Positions 56,206 to 64,000 of a DNA stretch of 64,000 nt are shown in pieces. The translations under genes were made by a program, and so were the position numbers. Source of the stretch: Cylindrodendrum hubeiense (Eukaryota; Ascomycota; Sordariomycetes; Hypocreales; Nectriaceae); NCBI GenBank assembly GCA_014621425.1, contig JAANBB010000050.1:62001-126000 (forward strand). Direction: 5' to 3'. The first letter of the stretch is position 1. The number at the start of each line of letters is the position of its first letter. The notes beneath the pieces are model-generated. The model worked only from the letters and a program-made list of their open reading frames with translations. It ran no database searches and had not been told where the DNA came from.

Positions 56206-56605
56206 CCTGCTCAGACTTTTTGCAAAGGTATGGATAGCCTTGCTGTCCCTACCACGTAGTGTACGGCTACGTAAACCTCTAGTAGACTGAACAATATCTC
56301 GAGTCAAGGTGCGAAGCGAAAAGAGACCGCGCATCACTTTCACGGCTGCGAGATCAAGTGGACAGCCTGCCGCGAAGTGACAATCAAGGAAATGTTGCTC
56401 AATGCCACACATATCTAAACAATGACAGTTTAGGGATCTATGGAAGCGTGTGGTAGTTGGGGGTTTCCATAATCAACTACAACATACACGGATGTATCTC
56501 TACCGAGAATTTCTAGAGATACTTGTTTTAGTAGAGCTATTTAGTCATGTCGCGGGTAGGAACATCCGGATAACATTGACCTACATGTTATATTCGACCG
56601 TAATA
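56206..56605. other. Convergent spacer
   Basis: About 400 bp between the oxidoreductase relic and the hydrolase stop. No gene seen. Confidence 0.45.
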
Positions 56606-57532
56606 CTACTGCTTCAGCGCATATGACGCTGCACATTCAACTGCAAACCCAAAACTTCGTGCATACCATCCGGCGGACCAATAGCTCAGCTCGAGATTAT
56701 GCGGTGCGGCTCTGATGATGCTCGTGTCTATCCTGGTACTTTTAGGGAAACACGACGTAAAGTCTCGAAGATGCTCATCGGTTGCATCCCAATAGTGGTC
56801 CCTCTCTGCCAGTGCAATCATGATGGGTACGGTGACATTGGCAGCCCATTTGTCCCTCCATGTTGGGAGCCATGACTTTCTCAATGAGGAAATCTCCTCA
56901 AACGGCATGGCGTGGTCGATGCGCTCTGACTGGGCGTACACTTGCTCGTCGGCCGTTCCCGGCAACAACAGAGTACTGTCTTTAACATGAAGAGGTATGT
57001 TGACATGTGTCGGCGCGGGATCAGGCTGAGGGACGTGGCCGCCAGTGTCTTTCAGAAGAGAACCAAACCCAGACAGGACAATTCCTCCCCAGGGGTATGC
57101 TGGAGCCGTGGATGCGGTAGCGTGTAGAGATGCTGCCACTAAGGCACCGTTAGCACCGAGGCTGTGGCAATGGAGGACGATGCAAGTGCACGCATTGGGC
57201 AGGCCGAATTCTGTCCACAGCGCCGGGAGAATGAATTGATGCAGCTTGGTGCCCCATTCTTGGGGAAAGCTAGATTCTTCGGGGATTGACGTAAGTGGCG
57301 TTGAATCCTTGTATCCCGGGCGATCAATGGCGACGAATGGAACGGCAAGGGAGTTGCTTGTCAGGCTGGCTGTGTAATCCGGAGTAGCATCGAAGTACTG
57401 GCTCGTATAGCAGCCGCCGTGGAGGCCAACTACCAACGGGCAGTACTTTGGTCGGGATGATGTTTGGGGGGGAATGTTGCGGATCCCTGACACGACGGAA
57501 TTGTCGGCAAGGGTGAGTGTAAAGGTGTCCAT
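56606..57532 (-). CDS. Alpha/beta-hydrolase
   Basis: Single-exon gene of 308 aa from the ATG at 57532 (MDTFTLTLAD). The fold is visible: strand and oxyanion loop PLVVGLHGGCY (about 33-42), nucleophile elbow HCHSLGANGA with Ser124, the acid in ALAERDHYWD (Asp245 or Asp249) and His278 in AAPHNLE. There is no signal peptide, so a cytosolic esterase, lipase-like enzyme or C-C hydrolase is likely; substrate unknown. It is divergent from the LaeA-like methyltransferase with 319 bp between starts, so the two may share a promoter and a pathway. Intact. Confidence 0.87.
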   Translation of the reverse strand: MDTFTLTLADNSVVSGIRNIPPQTSSRPKYCPLVVGLHGGCYTSQYFDATPDYTASLTSNSLAVPFVAIDRPGYKDSTPLTSIPEESSFPQEWGTKLHQFILPALWTEFGLPNACTCIVLHCHSLGANGALVAASLHATASTAPAYPWGGIVLSGFGSLLKDTGGHVPQPDPAPTHVNIPLHVKDSTLLLPGTADEQVYAQSERIDHAMPFEEISSLRKSWLPTWRDKWAANVTVPIMIALAERDHYWDATDEHLRDFTSCFPKSTRIDTSIIRAAPHNLELSYWSAGWYARSFGFAVECAASYALKQ

Positions 57533-57851
57533 GGTGGTTAAGTGTGCTAACAAGATAAATCAATCCTTGTCTGTCTGACAAAGACGTGCTTCGGACGTCG
57601 ATTGATAACAGCTGGATTCAAGACTGAAGGTGCGATATATCTCTCACCAAACCGTGACTCGATATCTGCTGATAAACGACCCATCGCTCGCGTGCGGGGT
57701 AAGTTTCGGACATGGGCCCATTTGTGGCTAAGCCCATGTCGACACACCCATATCCACACCCATCTTGCACCTCCAAAAGCAAGCCTGTCTTCTTCGCATA
57801 ACGATTCCCAGATTACCGGCCCAATCGAGACCTGCCAAGTCACGGGTGCCA
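57533..57851. promoter_or_regulatory. Bidirectional promoter region, hydrolase / LaeA-like gene
   Basis: 319 bp between divergent ATGs. No specific regulator motif could be assigned. A bidirectional arrangement is inferred from spacing alone. Confidence 0.45.
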
Positions 57852-59132
57852 ATGCCAGAAGCCGAAACAGAGCCAGCTCCTCCGTCCGGGGCGGCAGAGT
57901 CGTCTCGCCCAGACCCCCCGGTCGAATCGGAAGTGTTGGCACCTCGAGAGCAACCGCCGACCGACGCGGAAGTATTGGCACCACGAGAGCAGCCGCCGAT
58001 CGACGTCGACGATGCACCTGCAGATGCTGCACGACCGGACGATGCGCCGATCGACGATACACTAACTGACGATGGCTACACATCCGAAGCGGCATCGGTG
58101 GCATCAACATCAATATCGTCCAGCGTCCGCGACTACCGCTTTGAGAACAGCCGCAGGTACCACAGGTTCAAGGAAGGCCTGTACCAGTTCCCCAACGACA
58201 TGCCCGAGCAAGAGCGAGAGGATATGAAGCATACCGTTGCAGTCCATCTGCTGGGAGGGAAACTCCACAATGCGCCGCTAGAGAACCCGCAAAAGATAAT
58301 AGATATTGGCACGGGAACAGGAAGTTGGGCTATTGACGGTCCGCCACCACAATATCTGATGTTAGTGACCATTATTCTGACCCATCGTATTAGTGGGCGA
58401 CGAGTATCCGGCCGCTGAAGTCATTGGCATTGACCTGAGCCCTATCCAACCGCCGTGGGTGCCTCCAAATGTCAAGTTTCTCGTCGACGACGCTGAGGCA
58501 CCTTGGCTCTACCGAGATGACTCGGTGGATCTTTTCCATTTGCGGAATATGTCCACGGCCATCAAAAACTGGCCGGCTCTGTTTGAGCAGGCATACAGGT
58601 AATTGCATCATAATCCAAGCTGCCCTGTATACAAGCGTGCGCTACCTTGTAGCTAATACATTGATTGACCAGGACACTAAAGCCTGGTGGCTGGGTTGAG
58701 CTTCCCGAGTTCCGCTGGGTGTATGGATGCGATGATGATACTTTGCGCCCTGATTACACACCGCCGAAGATGGTGGCTAATATCAGGGATGCATTGGCCA
58801 CGTTTGGCATCGAAATGCACGCCGCAGAGAAGAACGAGGACAGGCTAAGAGAAGCAGGCTTCGTCAACATCCGCCACGAAATTAAAAAGGTACCAGTCGG
58901 ACCGTGGCCCAAGGATTCCAACCTCAAGATGATTGGCCTATACAACAGGAGTGTTATATACGATGGTCTCCAGGCCATCACTATGGGACCTTTCACGCGG
59001 GGGCTGGGCTGGAAGCCTGAGGAGGTAGAACTCTTCCTTGTCAAGGTGCGCAAGGATTTGATGGATACCTCAGTGCATTCCTATGTGCACTTCCATTCGT
59101 TGTGCGCACAGAAGCCTGAGACACCGAGCTGA
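57852..59132 (+). CDS. LaeA-like SAM-dependent methyltransferase
   Basis: Three exons, 57852-58338, 58394-58598 and 58673-59132, encode 383 aa; introns of 55 and 74 bp (GTCCGC...TTAG, GTAATT...CCAG). The N-terminal 100 residues are acidic, Pro/Glu-rich and disordered, with a 13-residue tandem duplication. The core begins FENSRRYHRFKEGLYQFPND, followed by SAM motif I IIDIGTGTGSWAID, GDEYPAAEVIGIDLSPIQP, DLFHLRNMSTAIKNWP, and LKPGGWVELPEF (post II/III). This is the LaeA/Llm pattern of moulds. LaeA is a global regulator of secondary metabolism and development, but genomes hold many LaeA-like paralogues and I cannot say this is the orthologue; its long acidic N-terminus and position suggest a paralogue. 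Divergent from the hydrolase. Confidence 0.9.
57930..58007 (+). repeat. 39-bp in-frame tandem duplication in the LaeA-like gene
   Basis: Units 57930-57968 and 57969-58007 encode EVLAPREQPPTDA and EVLAPREQPPIDV. They differ at five nucleotides, mostly silent, so the repeat is moderately old. It lengthens the disordered N-terminal arm. Confidence 0.9.
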
Positions 59133-59928
59133 CCACGCCCATGGATTTTCTTCTTCTCTGTATAATATCTTACTAGATTAGGATTAGGTGAAGTAGCAAT
59201 CTGTAAGGATATGGCGGGTCAAGTGAGCCCCGTGAGCCTTGAAGGAAGAGATGCTGGCTAAAGCCTCAATATGTTTTGAAAATCAAGTTACGGCTGAGCT
59301 GACGGATTTGGCGCTCTCCATATTGCGGACTAATGGGGCTATGCTGTTGTTAGGCGGTTGCCTCAGGTGCATGTGGTGGCGGAGTAGGTCTGTGAGAATG
59401 CGATGAGCCAGGAACGCGTCTGGTATCGCGAACACTGCCTCGCTTGCTGAGTTCACGCCTACGCCAAACACTCTAGGGAAGATGCATTTGGGAGACTGTG
59501 AGCCAATTGTTAGCTTTGGATACAGGCTCTCACCTAGAACCCCCATCGTGCGACATCCGCTCACCTGTCTCACCGCCTCGAGGCGAGCCACATGAGTCTC
59601 GAGTGGGCTGGGCTCTAATGTGGGCGCACTCTAGCGGTATGCGAGGTTTCCCTTTCTTTGAGTTGCTGCGCTACGCCATGCGTCATCAATCACCGCACAA
59701 GTACCCTACCTTCCAGCTTGCTCGTCTCCCCTCGTGGAACACCCTCGGCAGTGAGAAGAGCCCCTGACGCATATGCAGGGATTGCAAGAATTTGCACCGT
59801 CATCAAGGGTCGCTGTGACCCCTTTCTATTGAAGTAAGCCAGTGCTACTTACTTATCATGTACGCACTGGTATGATCGCCCCCATGTTGGCTGCGTTTCT
59901 TATTCTCAAACGTGACAGGTCGTAAATT
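59133..59928. other. Spacer with unassigned open frames
   Basis: About 800 bp. A minus-strand frame at 59283-59591 and a plus-strand frame at 59498-59767 overlap and have no known motif. No gene called. Confidence 0.35.
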
Positions 59929-60645
59929 GTGTGGCAGAGATGTGCCATAAGGAGCCAGGCAAAGCGCGCCCAGAAATCACTGGTATTACCAGACACAATT
60001 CTTATTGCGACGATACCGACATCGCCAAAAGGGCCTACTGATAAGAAAGCACCGAAAGACCTTCCTGGAGTAAGAGAAGAGACAGAAGAGATTCTAAAAT
60101 TGGCTAGCGCTCATATAAGTATAACGGTACTTACCCGGCCTAGCGCGGATCAGGTATTGGAGATCCTAAAGACGTGTCGTATCGCACATTTTGCATACCA
60201 CGGAATATCAAATAACTGGGACCGTTCTCAAAGTAGTCTGATTCTTCAGAAAACAAGGACTGCGGCTAGCGAGGCCTTGGAACAAGACCGACTAACAGTC
60301 CACCGGGTCTCAGAGCTACAATGTAAACGGGCACAGATTGCGTACCTCTCGGCGTGCTCCACGGCGGAGAACAAGGCGGCGCATTTATGGGATGAAGTAA
60401 TCCATGGCGTGAGCGGATTCCAAGTGGCAGGGTTTCCGCATGTTGTGGACTGCCTGTGGCCTGCTGGGGAGTCGGAGTGTGTGAACGTATCTAGGCAGTT
60501 CTACTCGTTGGTGTTACAACAAAACCAGTCGGTGATCAACAACAATAAGGTAGCTTCAGCACTGCAGGAAGCGGTGATGACGGTGCGTGCAGAGTATCTC
60601 ACCATGCCTCTGAATTGGGCACAGTTTGTTCATTACGGAGCATGA
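59929..60645 (+). pseudogene. CHAT-domain fragment without TPR region
   Basis: An open frame of about 238 codons is almost entirely a CHAT domain: LPGVREETEEILKLA, IAHFAYHGISNNWDRSQSSL with the presumed catalytic His, AQIAYLSACSTAENKAAHLW with the Cys, VSGFQVAGFPHVVDCLWPAG, and the family tail WAQFVHYGA. Compared with the protein at 12501-15747 it lacks the whole TPR region, has no ATG at its 5' end and is cut at about the CHAT boundary. Both putative catalytic residues are kept. It may be the 3' end of a truncated gene or, less likely, the last exon of a gene whose upstream exons I cannot see. Confidence 0.75.
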
Positions 60646-61514
60646 AGTGCCGTTTATATAGGGTTGTTGTGTTGAGGATTACTGTGTTTTTAGGTATACC
60701 AGGATGCGGCCAAATTTTGTTTCTTCTGCCGGGAAGGAGTTATTGTCGATGAGCTGCCTTCAACAGTAAGTTCCACCTTGCTTGAGAATATTGGCTCAAC
60801 TCAATTAGTCAGTTATTGGATCTGGTGGGGAAGGTGTCAAGTATATCAGAGTGGACTGTCCACCTTCATCAAGACCATCTGGTCAGCTCAGCATCGGCCA
60901 TGGTCAATTATTAATTATTGATTGTCCGTATTTTAGCCTAAGCTTCTGGCATATTTTAGTGACGTATTTGATTAGATCATACTGGCAAGGTCTTAATGTA
61001 ACAGGATCCACACTCTATTGAAGAAATTACCATTAATTGAACTAGTCGTACATAACTAAAGACATACTGGTGGCTACACTATTTACCGTATTCATTGACT
61101 GATCTATTGATAAAAAGGAATGTCTTAGAATGCTCGGTCATTCAGTAATTGATGGTTATAAGAGCCCTCTTGTACATTAAGATAGTTCTTCTAGGGGATA
61201 CAAGTCCAAGGTGGCGTTCCGGATGCGGCTTCCTACCAGATCCGGCAACTTATGCCGCCACACAAGGTTTCAAACACATATCTAAACCCGCCGATCTAAG
61301 ACCCTGTGGAATGTACGGATTCAAGCCCTGGGACTTCTCCCACGTCCTCCACCGTCACCACATCGTCGTTTCTTCACAACACCATCACCGGCGACCGATA
61401 GCTCTGTACTGCATCCCAGCTTGGACCCCACACAACGCTTCAGGGTACATGTGCTCCGATGTCCCGTTTTCAAGAATCAATTATATCATCCGAAATCCAT
61501 AGTACCTCACAGCT
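60646..61514. other. Spacer between CHAT fragment and SAT4-like gene 2
   Basis: No supported gene. 61225-61290 resembles 41905-41965 (possible dispersed repeat). The right end is the promoter of paralogue 2. Confidence 0.4.
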
Positions 61515-62850
61515 ATGGCCCAGCACGGCCCTGGGCCGGTAGCGGTTCTGGTTTGGCGCCCTCTGCACAAGCCCCTTGATCGATTTATTTGCAAGTAACA
61601 AACTGATTTATTCCAGGTTCTGGGGTTCTTTTTCATTATTATCGCCGCCGCAGCTATCATCGCCCAGACCCACCCCCGTCTAAACATCCAGCGTCGGAGG
61701 TTGATGGTTAGCGATATGCTACTATGCGCGGCATGGATTTCCGGCCTCGTCCATACATGCCTGGATATCATCTACATGAATATGGATGCTCTTCAGCCCG
61801 CACTACTCTCTTCATTCGAAAACTTTAATGGAGACCCTGACAGCCTCAGGGCGATTATCAAGGTGTGTCAGCGTACTGGTTTCGGGCTTTATGTACTCTC
61901 AGTTAGAACTGAAGACCGGCTGACAAGCTTCTACTTAGACACTATTCGTAGGACAGATCACTTTCTGGATGACATGTTATCTGTCCAAAGCAGCACTTCT
62001 TTCTCTATACTTGCAAATATTCCCGGAATTCATGCAAAGACAGAGAGTTATGCTATGGGCTACAATCATGTACACTACAGTTGCCTATGTAGGCAGCTTT
62101 CTCATGCTCTTTCTTATCTGTATACCGACTAGCAGATATTGGTGAGCAATCTTTTCATTTAAATCTGATACGTCACTAATATAATTGAAATAGGGACATA
62201 AATCCCCAATCAACATGTCCACGTTCAAGAGCTAACCTGATCTTTTACGTCACATGGCCTCTCCACCTCCTCAGTAACATTTTAAGTGAGTTATTTATCG
62301 ATTCTAAAACAGAAAACTAGTATAGAACTAACATATGTAGTCTTTGGTCTGCCCTGGCTTATAATACCAGGGTTAAATATGAGAAGGAGACTGAAGGTTG
62401 GAATGTACTGCGCCTTCCTCCTTGGATTAATCACCATCATTTTCGATATACTCCGCTTCATCGCTATCGAGGCAACACACCACGAGGGGGCAGTCCCTGT
62501 CAGTACCCTTAGTAAGTGTGGTAGTCCTCTCTGAATTTAAGCAGCTATATCTCTGGGGGATAAATCAACTAACTAGTGCAGTACTTTGGAGTAATCTTGA
62601 CTGCAACATTACCATTATTGTTGCATGTTTACCGACATTACGGCCGTATCTTAGCAAACTGGATGAGGGCCTTGGAGAATCGTCCAACAGTTATGACTGT
62701 TCATCGACCTTGAGATCATCAAAAGCCGGTCGGAGAATCGAGCCTGCGCGCAATGGAGTCGGTGACTTGGATGGGCTTGAAGTTGAAGATTGGGGCCAGG
62801 AGGTGAGGAGCAATGCCAGTGAGGTCGTGCTAGTTCAGCCGAAGCTTTGA
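61515..62850 (+). CDS. SAT4/rhodopsin-domain integral membrane protein, paralogue 2
   Basis: Six exons, 61515-61550, 61617-61862, 61939-62141, 62194-62285, 62341-62511 and 62582-62850, encode 338 aa; introns of 52-76 bp, all GT...AG. It matches paralogue 1 throughout: GPVAVL at the first junction, SDMLLCAAWISGLVHTCL, FWMTCYLSKAALLSLYLQIF, RVMLWATIMYTTVAYVGSF, VTWPLHLLSNILIFGLPWLI, LKVGMYCAFLLGLITIIF and LILWSNLDCNITIIVACLPT. Exons 2, 3 and 5 have exactly the same lengths (246, 203, 171 bp) as in paralogue 1, and exon 4 differs by one codon. Seven helices and a Ser/Gly-rich cytosolic tail. Family PF20684; function unknown, possibly surface sensing. No lesion is seen. Confidence 0.85.
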
Positions 62851-63597
62851 GAAGGGATTGCTAAGTAATAGCATTAATTCGGTCTGTGCAGTGTGGATTA
62901 CGAACTTATCGGGGTATAAGCACAAAACAGAAGCTATAAGGGGTTTATTCCTGCCTAGGCCAAAGGCGCTATGGAAGTCCCATTTTATCTCTAGAAGTGG
63001 AGAATTCGAAGCTCTTCGGCCAAAGGCGCTTGAGGGTCATTTTATAACCGATGGCGGAGAATTCTTTGTTACCCTAGGCTATTATCTCCTGGAAGCAGAG
63101 GTTTTAGAGAACTCACATATAACATGATTGGCGAAGCCTATGCTCGACTCCGAAACTACTATTATGATAAATCACCCCTACAGTATCTCTCGACTATCAG
63201 CAAGATGGTTAAGAGCACATCACTACACTCTGACCTATCAACGCTCGGACCATCAGACGTATGAAAACCTGCTTCGAGTCCGGATACCGAGGATCTACTC
63301 GCAAGTGGCTCGTAAGCGGGGTATGTTAAATCTGGCGCGAAGCTCGGTGCAAGTTGATGGTCATTAAACAAAACACGGTCGTATTAATCAATGTTCAACT
63401 ACTACTAAAGGATGGAAGACAATCGAAGAAAACATGATACACAAAAACAAAAATGCAAACAAAGGGAATGTCCGGAGGTGGCCGGTTCCATATACACATC
63501 ACCATTCAGGGGCCCCTGTTGGTTCACCAGTCGTACGTCTCATGACGTCCAATACACCTTTGGTCATATAATCAACCACATAAATCGGTTTTAGGCA
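62851..63597. other. Convergent spacer with a 60-bp duplicated segment
   Basis: No gene. GGCCAAAGGCGCT starts near-duplicate units at 62958 and 63018, both continuing to CATTTTAT and GGAGAATTC words 60 bp apart. The rest is AT-rich. Confidence 0.5.
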
Positions 63598-63964
63598 TTA
63601 CAGAACCTGCAAATAAATTGTTAGCGTGGGGGAAAAGGGATCTCTTGTTGCGGAATTTACTCACTATAACAGAGGGCTTGGCTCCACGCAGCATTTCTCG
63701 CAAGACAAGCTTGTTTTTGGCAGTCTTAACAGTAGCCTTCTCCACTGGCTGAGGCTTGGCGGGAGCATCAATGAGAAGCGGGGTAAAGGTCTTGACTCCG
63801 TGCTTCGCAGGGTAAAGAGCGAGAGGTCCAAGATCCTGAACCACCCTCTTAAGGAAGTCAAAAATGTCCTCTTCAACCGAGACGGTATCAAGAGGAAGCA
63901 GCTTCAGAGCCTGGAGCTTCTCCTGGGAAAGGCTGAGAATGGCCTGCAAGGCGGCATCTGCCAT
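63598..63964 (-). CDS. Small conserved-looking protein of unknown function
   Basis: Minus strand, ATG at 63964 (MADAALQAILSLSQEKLQAL). Exons 63964-63665 and 63606-63598 with a 58-bp intron (GTGAGT...TGCAG) give 102 aa ending KPSVIVL; without splicing the frame runs to 63572 (130 aa). The intron borders are good, so I prefer the short form, whose last exon holds only two codons and the stop. The protein is compact, with a leucine-rich amphipathic N-terminal helix, VEEDIFDFLKRVVQDLG, and a basic Lys-rich end (VKTAKNKLVLREML). Codon use is strongly biased to C-ending codons, which suggests high expression. No signal peptide or membrane segment. I do not recognise the family. Confidence 0.7.
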
Positions 63965-64000
63965 AACGGCACGCTGAAGGAGGATTCGGGATGCTTCTTC

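Overview
This is nuclear DNA of a filamentous ascomycete (Pezizomycotina). The support is: most genes are interrupted by introns of 45-90 bp with GT...AG borders and CTAAC/CTGAC-like branch points; three Zn2Cys6 regulators are present; and there are typical mould families (PDR and MDR pumps, a CYP52-like P450, RTA1, tannase/feruloyl esterase, PL3 pectate lyase, a LaeA-like methyltransferase, SAT4/rhodopsin-like membrane proteins, TPR-CHAT proteins). The enzyme set suggests a plant-associated or saprotrophic life. I cannot name the genus from the sequence. Exon boundaries below were worked out by hand from splice signals, reading frame and family motifs.

Layout. (1) 1-9900: the C-terminal half of a PDR-type ABC transporter (cut by the window edge), a small SAM methyltransferase and a complete five-exon MDR-type ABC transporter. 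(2) 9900-12500: a CYP52-like P450 with an odd haem loop, then the relic of a polyketide synthase acyltransferase domain. Together with region 1 this looks like an export/detoxification or eroded secondary-metabolite neighbourhood. (3) 12500-15750: a large TPR-CHAT (caspase-like) gene broken by one frameshift. (4) 16400-34000: an ordinary gene-rich stretch: 4-hydroxylaminobenzoate lyase-like protein, BTB protein, Zn2Cys6 factor, SYLF protein, Zn2Cys6 factor, RTA1 transporter, Zn2Cys6 factor, AATase-like acyltransferase, small heat-shock protein and PL3 pectate lyase. (5) 34000-40390: gene-poor DNA with an ankyrin relic and a 1.1-kb insertion flanked by a 14-bp direct repeat and ending in an A-rich simple repeat, which looks like a retroposed element. 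(6) 40390-50120: GT25 glycosyltransferase, monocarboxylate-type MFS transporter, a long empty stretch, then a tannase-family esterase. (7) 50120-62850: a mosaic of decayed and live genes: two CHAT fragments, each followed downstream by a member of a pair of seven-helix SAT4/rhodopsin-like paralogues with the same intron layout; a Gfo/Idh/MocA oxidoreductase broken by a frameshift and a stop, preceded by a 10-bp-phased array of AP-1/Gcn4-type sites; and a divergent alpha/beta-hydrolase and LaeA-like methyltransferase pair. (8) A small conserved-looking gene on the minus strand at the right edge.

The most unusual signals are the repeated CHAT plus SAT4-like arrangement, the phased TGAGTCA array before a pseudogene, the 14-bp minisatellite at the 5' end of a Zn2Cys6 regulator, the retroposon-like insertion, and the CYP52-like enzyme lacking the near-invariant haem-loop arginine.
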